DNA from: Blautia schinkii | GTDB lineage: Bacteria; Bacillota; Clostridia; Lachnospirales; Lachnospiraceae | Length of the DNA: 64,000 nt | Direction: 5' to 3' | Assembly (NCBI RefSeq): GCF_013304825.1 | Contig: NZ_JAAWUO010000011.1 | Coordinates: forward strand, 62,001-126,000 | Part shown: piece by piece, positions 1-8,059 of the stretch | Layout of the letters: each line of letters opens with the position of its first letter | How positions within the stretch are numbered: position 1 is the first letter of the stretch | Notes under the pieces: model-generated | The model's database searches: none | What the model saw: only the letters and a program-made list of their open reading frames with translations | What the model was told of the DNA's origin: nothing | Program-made: the position numbers and the translations under genes

Positions 1-306
1 TGCTTCATCAGAATCTTTCTCCAGATTCTCTGCTGCTTTTTCTTCTTCCCGCCTGTCCGGATTCTCCACCGGCTGCTCTTCCTGCTGCTCTGTTTCCCGA
101 CCTTCACTGTTTTTTACATCAGGTGTGATTTCTTCAGCGGTCCATACGGAAGTATCTTCATCATCTGAAAACAACTCCTCCGTCTCATCTCCCAATATTT
201 CATCCGCGGAGATTGTGTATGCGCTTGGCATACAGGACACCATCAACGCCAAAGACACCATAAATGCCAGGATTTTTCTCATCTTAACATTCTTCAATCT
301 CTTCAT
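1..306 (-). CDS. Secreted protein, N-terminal part (cut by window edge)
   Basis: A minus-strand frame opens at ATG 304-306 and runs off the left edge (102 codons visible). It starts with basic residues (MKRLKNVKMRKIL), then a hydrophobic stretch (AFMVSLALMVSCMPSAYTIS) and a likely signal-peptidase site around SAYTISA-DE. A strongly acidic, low-complexity Glu/Asp-rich region follows. A weak ribosome-binding site (AGGAAAG) lies upstream. This N-terminus is usual for large exported proteins of Lachnospiraceae, but no domain is visible in the part present, so the function is unknown. Confidence 0.7.
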   Translation of the reverse strand, partial: MKRLKNVKMRKILAFMVSLALMVSCMPSAYTISADEILGDETEELFSDDEDTSVWTAEEITPDVKNSEGRETEQQEEQPVENPDRREEEKAAENLEKDSDEA

Positions 307-406
307 ACCTTGCCCGCTTTCCTGTGTGTGCATTAACGTGTACTATATTCTTTATTACCTTCCTTCTTTTTTTATTCCTTTCTTTTTTAAGAACTTCCGT
401 TGTATC

Positions 407-443
407 AAAAAAAGAGCCTCCGGACCCTAAGGCCCAAAAGCTC
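407..443 (-). terminator. Intrinsic terminator of murA
   Basis: Read on the minus strand, two 13-nt arms (431-443 and 414-426) pair completely with a few G-U wobbles around a 4-nt loop and are followed by a run of seven T. It lies 34 bp past the murA stop codon. On the plus strand the pairing has mismatches, so it is a minus-strand terminator. Confidence 0.85.
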
Positions 444-476
444 TCTTCCAAATATTCACATATTCAGTTCAAAATC

Positions 477-1769
477 TCATCCAACACGAAGACGGAATTT
501 CTGGATCTCTTTTTCACTGGAAACTCTCTCAATCTCAGCACCGAGACTTCTCAGCTTCTCCTCAAAATTCTCATATCCACGCTGAATATAAACGATATCA
601 TCAACAACCGTTACACCCTCTGCTGCCAGACCTGCAATAACAAGTGCAGCACCTGCGCGAAGATCCGGAGCACTGACACGCGCACCGGTAAGCTTCTTCA
701 CACCATCAATGATAGCAGAATTCCCCTCTACCTTGATATTTGCTCCCATACGGGAAAGCTCATCTGCATATTTGAAACGGTTCTCAAAAATACTCTCAGT
801 AACAATACTTGTACCCTCAGCAAGTGCAAGGGTAACTGCGATCTGTGGCTGCATATCTGTAGGATATCCAGGATATGGCAGAGTTTTTACATGAGTACGA
901 TGAAGTGTATGTGGCGCACGTACACGAACTGCATCATCAAACTCCTCAACCTCACAGCCGATCTCCTCAAGCTTCGCTGTTGTAGCTTCAAGATGCTTCG
1001 GAATAACATTGCGTACTGTAACATCACCGCCTGTAGCAGCTGCTGCAAACATAAAAGTACCAGCCTCGATCTGATCTGGAATAATAGAATACTCTGTACG
1101 ATGAAGAGTCTCAACACCACGGATGCGGATCACATCAGTACCTGCACCCTTGATATTAGCACCCATGCTGTTCAGGAAATTGGCAACATCAACAACATGC
1201 GGCTCTCTTGCAGCATTCTCGATAATTGTACGGCCTGCTGCCATGGAAGCTGCCATCATGATATTGATAGTCGCACCGACAGAAACCACATCCAGGAAGA
1301 TATGACTTCCATGAAGATTCTCAGCCCTGGCAACGATAGCACCATGGAGAATATCCACCTCAGCACCAAGAGCACGAAATCCTTTCAGATGCTGGTCGAT
1401 CGGTCTGCTGCCGATATTACATCCGCCCGGAAGCGGAACTTCTGCATGTTTATACTTTCCGAGCAATGCACCCAGAAGATAATATGATGCGCGGATCTTC
1501 TTGATAAATTCATAATCCACACTGAGATTGCCGATGGTAGAACCGTTGATCTTTACAGTAGATTTATCTACACGTTCTACCTGAGCACCGATTTCTGAGA
1601 TTGCCTCAAGAAGAACATTGATATCTCTTACGTCCGGCAGATTCTCAATTAATATAGTTTCATCAGTCATAATGGCTGCTGATAATATTGCAAGAGCAGC
1701 ATTTTTTGCACCTGCAATATCCACTTCTCCAACAAGAGGATTGCCGCCTTTAATCACATACTGTTCCAT
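477..1769 (-). CDS. murA: UDP-N-acetylglucosamine 1-carboxyvinyltransferase
   Basis: 430 aa, the usual MurA length. The enzyme transfers enolpyruvate from PEP to UDP-GlcNAc, the first committed step of peptidoglycan synthesis in the cytoplasm. The N-terminal GAKNA motif gives the conserved Lys22, and the catalytic Cys lies in PGGCNIGSRPIDQH (Cys117). Cys rather than Asp at this position predicts fosfomycin sensitivity, from family knowledge. The start is ATG 1767-1769. It is monocistronic, with its own promoter next to the end of the shikimate kinase gene and a terminator after it. Firmicutes often carry two murA copies; whether this is the MurA or MurZ type was not resolved. Confidence 0.97.
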   Translation of the reverse strand: MEQYVIKGGNPLVGEVDIAGAKNAALAILSAAIMTDETILIENLPDVRDINVLLEAISEIGAQVERVDKSTVKINGSTIGNLSVDYEFIKKIRASYYLLGALLGKYKHAEVPLPGGCNIGSRPIDQHLKGFRALGAEVDILHGAIVARAENLHGSHIFLDVVSVGATINIMMAASMAAGRTIIENAAREPHVVDVANFLNSMGANIKGAGTDVIRIRGVETLHRTEYSIIPDQIEAGTFMFAAAATGGDVTVRNVIPKHLEATTAKLEEIGCEVEEFDDAVRVRAPHTLHRTHVKTLPYPGYPTDMQPQIAVTLALAEGTSIVTESIFENRFKYADELSRMGANIKVEGNSAIIDGVKKLTGARVSAPDLRAGAALVIAGLAAEGVTVVDDIVYIQRGYENFEEKLRSLGAEIERVSSEKEIQKFRLRVG

Positions 1770-1926
1770 AACACACCTCTATTATTTACTCCTCTATGAG
1801 CAGAAAATTTGCTGCTGTTCATTCTATGAGCAACACTGAAATCTTTCCGCAACTTATAGTTATTTTCATCACTTAGTATAAACAGAAACACACGTTCCCT
1901 GAACCCGTCTTTTAGGTCAGTTGTAT

Positions 1927-1954
1927 ATTATAACACATATTTCACATTTGTAAA
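1927..1954 (-). promoter_or_regulatory. Sigma-A-type promoter of murA
   Basis: On the minus strand a TTTACA -35 (1949-1954) is followed by 16 nt and an extended -10, TGTTATAAT (TATAAT at 1927-1932). It starts directly after the aroK stop codon and would give a murA leader of about 150 nt. No recognised riboswitch is visible in that leader. Confidence 0.65.
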
Positions 1955-2461
1955 CTACTTCTCTCCCCGTTTCAGTGCCTGAAGCACCAGCTGAAGGCTT
2001 CCCTCCAGATCTTTATCCTCTTCATCAACAATGATATCTGCATACTTTTCATATAAAGATACACGTTCTTCATACAGACTTTCAAGCGTCTGTCCCTCTT
2101 TCAGGAGAACTCCACGTCCTTTAAGATCCCCAAGACGTTTAGACAGAAGCTTCAGTGAAATCTTGAGATAAACAACAATTCCCTCTGATTTCAGATGCTG
2201 CATTGCCTCATCACAGTACACCACACTTCCACCTGTGGCAATTACTGTATTCTCAACCTGAATGGACGCATTCACACGGTTCTCAACCGCCTTGAATCCC
2301 TCCGGTCCATCCTGTTCAATGATCTCACTTAATGTTCTCTTTTCTTCCTTCTGGATGATCAGATCAGAATCAATAAACTGGTATCCCAGTACCTTGGCAA
2401 GCACAACGCCGATGCTGCTTTTTCCAGCACCCGGCATTCCAATCAGCGTAATATTATTCAT
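1955..2461 (-). CDS. aroK: Shikimate kinase
   Basis: 168 aa from ATG 2459-2461. This start is preferred over the longer open frame because GAAAGGA sits 8 nt upstream. ATP-dependent phosphorylation of shikimate is a step of chorismate and aromatic amino acid synthesis. Visible motifs are a P-loop (GMPGAGKS), the DSD metal/substrate motif, ATGGSVV, an adenylate-type lid (KGRG) and a C-terminal R..LY..YAD. The usual FRxxE shikimate-binding motif reads FKAVE here, an Arg-to-Lys change, so substrate assignment is slightly less certain. It is 59 bp downstream of a flavin reductase gene and probably co-transcribed with it. Confidence 0.85.
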   Translation of the reverse strand: MNNITLIGMPGAGKSSIGVVLAKVLGYQFIDSDLIIQKEEKRTLSEIIEQDGPEGFKAVENRVNASIQVENTVIATGGSVVYCDEAMQHLKSEGIVVYLKISLKLLSKRLGDLKGRGVLLKEGQTLESLYEERVSLYEKYADIIVDEEDKDLEGSLQLVLQALKRGEK

Positions 2462-2520
2462 ACTGTGTCCTTTCATTTTAGCATAACTGCAATTAAATCT
2501 CAACGATCGTCACTTTACCT

Positions 2521-3102
2521 TTATTTCTTCCGTTTATTCGTTTTCTTCTTCACACTGTAGCCGAAAGTTCCGACTTTCCGGCCACCTGCAAGATATTCCC
2601 CATGAGAATAAACCAGAAGCCCTGCATCGTTAAGATGAAATTTATTATTTTTATCCATGTATGCTTCGTCTGCATGAACCGCAAGTACATCTGCCAGAAA
2701 CATGTCATGGGATCCCAGTTCTTTTATTTCCCGTACTCTGCACTCAATAGAAACCGGTGCTTCCCCGATCAGCGGTGCAGAAACATACTGTGCTTTCTCT
2801 TTTGTAAGATTCAGCTTCTGAAATTTGTCAACATCGCGTCCTGAACGCACTCCGCAGAAATCCGTTGCAAAAGCCAGTTTTTCTGTTGTCAGATTGATAA
2901 CAAATTCTCCCGTTTTTTTGATCATGTCATATGAATAACGGGAGGGTCGGACTGAAATATAAGCCATGGCCGGATTCGTACACACAGTTCCTGTCCACGC
3001 AACTGTAATGATATTATCGTTGCCTTCACCATCTGTAACACTGACCATCACAGCCGGCAGCGGATAGATCATATTTCCCGGCTTCCAGATCTGTTTCGCC
3101 AT
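2521..3102 (-). CDS. Flavin reductase family protein (flavoredoxin-like)
   Basis: 193 aa from ATG 3100-3102, with a strong GGAGG 8 nt upstream. The sequence has the FMN-binding split-barrel signature of flavoredoxin-like proteins: MIYPLPAVMVSV, the WTGTVCTNPAMAYISVRPSRYSY loop, GEFVINL and later HDMFLADVLAV. Such proteins bind FMN and transfer electrons or reduce flavins. The physiological partner is unknown. The lysine-rich C-terminus (KKKTNKRKK) may be a surface tail. The gene lies 13 bp after the pyrophosphatase gene, likely in one operon with aroK. Confidence 0.85.
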   Translation of the reverse strand: MAKQIWKPGNMIYPLPAVMVSVTDGEGNDNIITVAWTGTVCTNPAMAYISVRPSRYSYDMIKKTGEFVINLTTEKLAFATDFCGVRSGRDVDKFQKLNLTKEKAQYVSAPLIGEAPVSIECRVREIKELGSHDMFLADVLAVHADEAYMDKNNKFHLNDAGLLVYSHGEYLAGGRKVGTFGYSVKKKTNKRKK

Positions 3103-3115
3103 TTCTCCGGCCTCC

Positions 3116-4786
3116 TTATGCGTAATCGCTGTTCATAAGCTGAGCAGCCTCCATCATAGCCGGGATCAGCTGTTTCTTTCTGGATACCACGCCTTTCAGG
3201 CAAAAAGTATCTCCATCCGGTTTCCGTTCAAAAGCGATCTCAGCCATCTGCTGGCTTCCCTCTCCATAGAAAAGAAGCTCTGTGGATTCTTCCAGGATAT
3301 TAGTCAGCATAAAGTAAACTCTTGTGATATCATGGCGTCCGCATTCACTTACCATAAACGGCATCAGCTTCTCCTTGATTTCCTTCAGCTCCTCGCTATC
3401 CATGGAACTGATCTGTCCCACGCCAAAGGAAACATTGCCTTCACCGATAAATTTCTTATAATCCTGATAAAAGATCTCCTCAGGAGACTTATCTTTCAGA
3501 TTACTTCCTGCTGAGAACATTTCTCTTGCAAATTTCTCAATGTTGATTCCTGCGATCAGGGCAAGCGCACTGGCAGCGATCTTATCCTTCTGCGTGCAGG
3601 TCGGTGAACGGAACATAAGCGTATCAGAAATGATCGCAGCGCAGAGAAGTCCGGCAATCTTTTCCGGAATCTCCAGTCTCTGCTCACCATAGATCTCATA
3701 AAGGATCGTTCCTGTGCATCCAACCGGCTCATTACGGAAAGCAACAGGTGTCATAGTCTGCAGAGTTCCAAGCTTATGATGATCGATGATCTCAAGAATT
3801 TCAGCCTTCTCAATATTATCAACTGCCTGATCCACCTCGTTATGATCAACAAGCACAACCTTCTTCTTGTGCATATCCAGGAAATTACGTCTGGAAATCG
3901 TTCCGATACATTTGCCATGAGGATTGATGACAGGAAATGCCCTGTGACGGTTTTTTATCATAACCTCCTGAATATCATCAGTGAAATCCTCAGTGTTAAA
4001 TGTAACCATGTTATCACGTTTCATAACATAATTTACCGGAATACTCTGATTGATCAATCGCGCAATATTGAACGTATCATACGGTGAGCGGATGATCACG
4101 ATACTTTTCTCATGTGCAAGCTTCACTACTTTCTCGGAAACTACAATATTCAGTCCTACAATAATACAGCTTACATTCTGGCTGATAGCCTGAAGATGAT
4201 CTTCCTCACGGTCTCCCATGATGATCATATCATTCTCTTCAATATAGCCCTCCATCATCTTCGGATTGGCTGTTCCAACGAGAACTTTTCCCTTAACAAA
4301 ATATCCGTGGCTGTTTCCCTCTACAACCTCGCCTCCTACAGTCTCAGCAATCCTCTGATACTGTGTCCTCGCATTGGAAAGGAGGTAGCTGTCTGTTGTA
4401 TCCATATAGGTCTTGGCAATATCTCCGATGGTCACAAGACCTTCCAGGCAACCATCTTTATCGCGGATCGGAAGAGATACGATGCTGTTCTCCTGCATCA
4501 TATCCCAGGCATTCTTCAGAGACATGCTCTTATCTGCCGGTGGGCTGATACGGATATCCATATCTTTAACCTGGGTTCCGATATTTCCGAGATAAGCCGG
4601 AGGCTGTACGCCAAAACGGTTCAGCACATATCTTGTCTCTTCATTGATCTGGCCTGCTCTCTTCGGGATATATTTCTTGTTCTGTGTGGTTCTGTTTTTA
4701 ATGTCAGCATAGGCAATGGCCGAACAAATGGAATCCGTATCCGGATTCTTATGTCCGATTACAAATATTCTCTCCTGATTTTTCAT
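3116..4786 (-). CDS. Manganese-dependent inorganic pyrophosphatase with CBS and DRTGG domains
   Basis: 556 aa. The N-terminal DHH phosphoesterase half starts with GHKNPDTDS (metal ligands) and is interrupted by a regulatory insert: a first CBS motif (about residues 70-130), a DRTGG-type domain (about 140-240) and a second CBS motif (about 245-305). The catalytic region then resumes with VDHNE, the DHH motif IIDHHKLG, SDTLMF and the C-terminal SRKKQ substrate-binding motif. Family II CBS-pyrophosphatases hydrolyse PPi and are regulated by adenine nucleotides or diadenosine polyphosphates binding to the CBS/DRTGG part (family knowledge). Length and order match the nucleotide-regulated class. 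Upstream is an S1-domain gene. Confidence 0.92.
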   Translation of the reverse strand: MKNQERIFVIGHKNPDTDSICSAIAYADIKNRTTQNKKYIPKRAGQINEETRYVLNRFGVQPPAYLGNIGTQVKDMDIRISPPADKSMSLKNAWDMMQENSIVSLPIRDKDGCLEGLVTIGDIAKTYMDTTDSYLLSNARTQYQRIAETVGGEVVEGNSHGYFVKGKVLVGTANPKMMEGYIEENDMIIMGDREEDHLQAISQNVSCIIVGLNIVVSEKVVKLAHEKSIVIIRSPYDTFNIARLINQSIPVNYVMKRDNMVTFNTEDFTDDIQEVMIKNRHRAFPVINPHGKCIGTISRRNFLDMHKKKVVLVDHNEVDQAVDNIEKAEILEIIDHHKLGTLQTMTPVAFRNEPVGCTGTILYEIYGEQRLEIPEKIAGLLCAAIISDTLMFRSPTCTQKDKIAASALALIAGINIEKFAREMFSAGSNLKDKSPEEIFYQDYKKFIGEGNVSFGVGQISSMDSEELKEIKEKLMPFMVSECGRHDITRVYFMLTNILEESTELLFYGEGSQQMAEIAFERKPDGDTFCLKGVVSRKKQLIPAMMEAAQLMNSDYA

Positions 4787-4839
4787 TCACATCCATCCTT
4801 TTTCATCCAAGTGTCGTTGCTATGTAGTGTGAACATTTC

Positions 4840-5745
4840 TCAGTCCAGCTTGATATTTGCAAAAAGTGAACCAAGGGATGTTGTTGCCTCTTCACCGGAC
4901 TCAGGAAGCTCAAAAATCTCCTCCTCAACTTCCTTCGCCATCAGATCAGATGCTTCTTTAATGCTTAAGCTCAGTTTTCCGTCCTTGATGGCAATAACTT
5001 TAACTTTGACCTTGTCGCCTACATTTACTGCCTCTGAAGGCTTCTTAATCCTTTTTTCGCAGATCTGTGAAATATGCACCAGACCGGAAATTCCATTTCC
5101 GAGATCAACGAAAGCACCATACGGTTGTAGGCTTTCAACAGTTCCTTCTGTTACAAAACCAACCTCAATATTGGATATCTTATTTCTGCGCTCTTCATCT
5201 GCCTTTTCACGAAGAAGCTCTTTCGCAGAAAGCACAAGTCTCTTTTTCGCTTTATCAACATCAATAACCTGTACAGTAAGCGGTTTATTCAGATACTCTT
5301 CCGTATCCTCAACGTAGCTCAGAGCCAGCTTGGATGCCGGAATAAAACCACGAATGCCTTCCACATAGGCAATAGCTCCGCCGTTTACGATACCTTTTAC
5401 AACAACATCCAGTGCTTCTCCTGATTTCTGAAGTTCAGCAAGTTTATCCCATGCCAGAACCTCTGCTGCCTCCGCTCTGGAAAGCAGGATATTGCCCTGG
5501 CCATCGTCTTTACGAAGAACAGTTGCCTGGATCTCCTCGCCCGGCTGTACTGCCTCTTTCAGATTAAACCCCGGCTCCCTGGAAAATTCCTCTGCCGGTA
5601 TGAATCCCTCTGTATAATATTTAAGATCAAGAACAACACCTGTCTCATCAACACTTACAACTGTACCGGTGATAATGTCACCTTCATCAATTTTTTTAAA
5701 AGAAGCCTCGAGCTCCTGCTCAAAATCTTTCATAGACTCCGCCAT
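4840..5745 (-). CDS. S1 RNA-binding domain protein (ribosomal protein S1-like)
   Basis: 301 aa from ATG 5743-5745 with AGGAGG 8 nt upstream. Three S1 (OB-fold) repeats are visible: about residues 17-90 (GDIITGTVVSVDETGVVLDL), 105-175 (VVKGIVNGGAIAYVEGIRGFIPAS) and 190-265 (GFVTEGTVESLQPYGAFVDLGNGISGLVHISQI). It has an acidic C-terminus. Firmicute S1 homologues with three or four domains bind mRNA and may help translation initiation. It is shorter than the six-domain E. coli RpsA, so functional equivalence is inferred. The gene follows a candidate ncRNA and precedes the pyrophosphatase gene. Confidence 0.88.
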   Translation of the reverse strand: MAESMKDFEQELEASFKKIDEGDIITGTVVSVDETGVVLDLKYYTEGFIPAEEFSREPGFNLKEAVQPGEEIQATVLRKDDGQGNILLSRAEAAEVLAWDKLAELQKSGEALDVVVKGIVNGGAIAYVEGIRGFIPASKLALSYVEDTEEYLNKPLTVQVIDVDKAKKRLVLSAKELLREKADEERRNKISNIEVGFVTEGTVESLQPYGAFVDLGNGISGLVHISQICEKRIKKPSEAVNVGDKVKVKVIAIKDGKLSLSIKEASDLMAKEVEEEIFELPESGEEATTSLGSLFANIKLD

Positions 5746-5879
5746 TTCCTGACCTCCTGTTCACCTTTATCTATTTATCATTTACTGCCAGCCGACGCTT
5801 TATGCCTGCTGCCGATTTTATCCTCATCTTAGTTATTATAGCATGAGCCATCAGCCCGCGCCATGTTTTTTTAGTACAT

Positions 5880-6063
5880 CATAAACCAAAAAAGCCCCTG
5901 CATTCCTGCAGAAGCTTATTTTTTTAATATTTAAAGTATTTTTTTCCATAAAACGAGGAGTGCCCCGGTAGTGGCTTACCGGGGCGATTATTATGAAAAA
6001 AATTGTATGTGTAATGATACAGATACACACCATTACAGCGTCTTTTGTAGTGTTCTTTCGAAC
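5880..6063 (-). ncRNA. Candidate structured non-coding RNA, about 180 nt
   Basis: On the minus strand a perfect -10 (TATAAT, 6068-6073, no clear -35) is followed by four hairpins. These are a GAAA tetraloop hairpin (6052-6063), a 7-bp stem TGTAATG/CATTACA (6010-6037), a 9-bp GC-rich stem GCCCCGGTA/TACCGGGGC (5962-5985) and a 10-bp terminator stem with a GGAA loop followed by six T (5888-5916). The terminator ends 140 bp before the S1-domain gene. No convincing reading frame uses the region. It could be a free small RNA or an attenuating leader. The family was not recognised. Confidence 0.5.
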
Positions 6064-6277
6064 TGTTATTATAGTAGCAGACAAATATGAACATTTTATG
6101 AACAGCTCGTGAACTTTTAGCTTATTTGCACAATTTTCTTCGTCATTTTCCTCTTTTTTTATAAAAACGCCACATTCATGTTTCTATCTCAAGTCCTAAA
6201 TATTGTACATTTTGTACATTTTGTATAAAACCAGTAATAATAGTCCTAATAAAAGTGACATTTAAAACACCTGCCTC

Positions 6278-6745
6278 TTACTGACGGGAAAGCATTCCCT
6301 TAACAAACTGAATTGCTTTCTGGAAAATATTCTTCACATCTGATTTTGTGACACCCATATCTTTCAGAGTGCTGTATGCATCATTTACATATTTCTTGAT
6401 CTGGTCATCGCTGACATCAATTCCGCGGAACTTGCTGATTATATTTACCAGTGAGCTCTTATCATCATCGGAAAGTGACACTCCATAATAATCTGCTGCT
6501 TCATCGATTCCCTGTGAGATCTCATCGTCTGTGATCTGATTGGAATCAAAAAGTCCTTTCACATAAACAATGATATCGCTTACTTTGTCCGGGTCAGCTG
6601 CAAGAGATTCAACTTCGTTATTTTTAAGAATTTCCTCAGCCTGGCTCATAACTGAACCGGAATCAGATGCCATAACCATCATCGGTGAAGTACAGGAGAT
6701 AATACCTGCAACAACCAGTGCTGTGATCCTGTTCATTTTTTTCAT
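6278..6745 (-). CDS. Small secreted helical protein of unknown function
   Basis: 155 aa from ATG 6743-6745, chosen because GGAGG lies 9 nt upstream; a longer frame starts 8 codons earlier. The signal peptide is MKKMNRITALVVAGIISCTS followed by a possible cleavage near VMAS. The mature part is predicted helical and acidic, with repeated short motifs (DDEISQGIDEAADYYGV; DDQIKKYVNDAYSTL). It loosely resembles helical DUF1002-type exported proteins, but this is only a visual impression. An extended -10 (TGTTATACT, about 6836-6844) with a distant TTTACA may be its promoter. It stands alone between two candidate RNAs. Confidence 0.7.
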   Translation of the reverse strand: MKKMNRITALVVAGIISCTSPMMVMASDSGSVMSQAEEILKNNEVESLAADPDKVSDIIVYVKGLFDSNQITDDEISQGIDEAADYYGVSLSDDDKSSLVNIISKFRGIDVSDDQIKKYVNDAYSTLKDMGVTKSDVKNIFQKAIQFVKGMLSRQ

Positions 6746-6986
6746 AATATTCATCCTCCATATAGGCATCTGCCTGTATACCTAAACTATAACTATTCTC
6801 TGTTTCAATAAATTTGTTTCCTTTTGACGCTCCCCAGTATAACACACCTCCCCCACACCTTGTAAAGCCAGCTTTTCCTTTTTTCACAATTTCCAGGTCA
6901 GACTTTATGTTGTGCCGGAAAATATATTCACAATATTTTCATATTTCCAACAAACTTTCCTAACATTTCTTTCTTATAATAAATAT

Positions 6987-7132
6987 TGTAAATTTTTCAT
7001 TACTTACTTGTGTCTGACAGATCAGGCACAACCTCCTTTCTATGACAAGTTATATATGTGCGTATGGATTCCTCTCCAACGTCCATACGCACCACGCAAA
7101 AAGAACCCGGAACAGCTGCCCGGGTTCTTTTT
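6987..7132 (+). ncRNA. Candidate small RNA carrying an anti-Shine-Dalgarno sequence
   Basis: A plus-strand -10 (TATAAT, 6975-6980; -35 poor) is followed by a 10-bp hairpin (7008-7017 with 7022-7031, loop CAGA), then the single-stranded segment ACCTCCTTTCTA (7031-7042). An 11-bp hairpin follows (7058-7068 with 7082-7092) whose loop carries CCTCTCC, then a terminator (7098-7132). The ACCTCCTTTCTA segment equals the 3-prime end of bacterial 16S rRNA, so the RNA could pair with Shine-Dalgarno sequences. The 5-prime end is a guess. Read on the other strand, the same bases contain a ribosome-binding site followed by only very short frames. Confidence 0.4.
7098..7132. terminator. Bidirectional intrinsic terminator
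   Basis: AAAAAGAACCCGG and CCGGGTTCTTTTT flank a short loop, so both strands end in a T-run. On the minus strand it lies 19 bp past the rsmA stop codon and should terminate it. On the plus strand it would end the candidate small RNA. Confidence 0.85.
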
Positions 7133-7150
7133 GTATCTTAAAACGTTTGT

Positions 7151-8026
7151 TTATTTTTTCATTTCATAAATACAGTTGGCAAGCATTGCAAACTGTTCCA
7201 GAGTTAGTGCCTCTCCTCTGATATTCAGCGGAAGTCCGCACTTTTCGAACACATTCTCAATTTCTTCCTTACTCAGGGAAAAATCTCCGGAATTTTTGAT
7301 TCCGTTTACAAGAGTCTTTCTTCTCTGGTTAAAAGATGCGCGGATCAGCCTGAACATGAGACGTTCATCATAAACATCCACCGGCGGCTTCTCATAACGC
7401 GTCAGTTTAATAACTGCACTCCCAACCTTAGGACGTGGCATGAAACAATTCGGCGGCACATTGGCCACGATCTCCGGTTTCGCATAATATTGCACAGCCA
7501 GCGAAAGTGCTCCATAATCCTTGGTGCCAGGTCCAACCTGCATACGGTCTGCAACCTCTTTCTGCACCATAACAGTGATGGAATCCACCGGAACATTCTT
7601 CTCAAAAAGTCCCATGATGATCGGAGTTGTAATGTAATACGGCAGATTCGCCACTACTTTTACCGGTTTACCGCCATTCTTTTCATCTGCGATCTTTTTA
7701 ATATCCGTCTTAAGGATATCATTATTGATCACAGTTACATTATCCCAATCCTTCAAAGTATCTTCAAGGATCGGAATCAGGGAACTGTCGATCTCTACAG
7801 CAGCAACCTCTCTTGCTGCTTCCGCAAGATACTGGGTCATGGTTCCGATTCCGGGACCGATCTCCAGTATAAAATCATCCTTCGTGATTCCTGAAGAATC
7901 TATGATCTTCTCCAGAACATGTTCATCGATCAGAAAGTTCTGACCAAACCTTTTCTGGAAAACAAAATGATACTTTTGAAGGACTTCAATGGTATATTTC
8001 GGGTTGCCCAGATAAGGTCTGGTCAT
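7151..8026 (-). CDS. rsmA: 16S rRNA (adenine1518-N6/adenine1519-N6)-dimethyltransferase
   Basis: 291 aa, normal for RsmA/KsgA. It dimethylates two adjacent adenines in the 3-terminal hairpin of 16S rRNA during 30S maturation, using S-adenosylmethionine. Visible motifs are the N-terminal FQKRFGQNFL, SAM motif I (LEIGPGIGTMT), an acidic ribose-binding position (VEID) and the catalytic NLPYYIT motif. The C-terminal part contains FNQRRKTL, typical of the family. ATG 8024-8026 has GAGGTAAAG upstream. It lies 33 bp after the TPR/AAA-like gene and is probably co-transcribed with it. Confidence 0.96.
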   Translation of the reverse strand: MTRPYLGNPKYTIEVLQKYHFVFQKRFGQNFLIDEHVLEKIIDSSGITKDDFILEIGPGIGTMTQYLAEAAREVAAVEIDSSLIPILEDTLKDWDNVTVINNDILKTDIKKIADEKNGGKPVKVVANLPYYITTPIIMGLFEKNVPVDSITVMVQKEVADRMQVGPGTKDYGALSLAVQYYAKPEIVANVPPNCFMPRPKVGSAVIKLTRYEKPPVDVYDERLMFRLIRASFNQRRKTLVNGIKNSGDFSLSKEEIENVFEKCGLPLNIRGEALTLEQFAMLANCIYEMKK

Positions 8027-8059
8027 ATTTCTTTACCTCTGCTTTTCTGTTTATTCTTA

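Noticed and set aside
324-1487. Long plus-strand frame of 387 codons antisense to murA
   Set aside because: It is a shadow of murA: Cys/Thr/Ser-rich translation without any domain, no ribosome-binding site, and murA on the other strand is unambiguous.
5851-6084. 77-codon minus-strand frame
   Set aside because: It runs through the hairpins and terminator of the candidate ncRNA and has no ribosome-binding site or protein-like composition.
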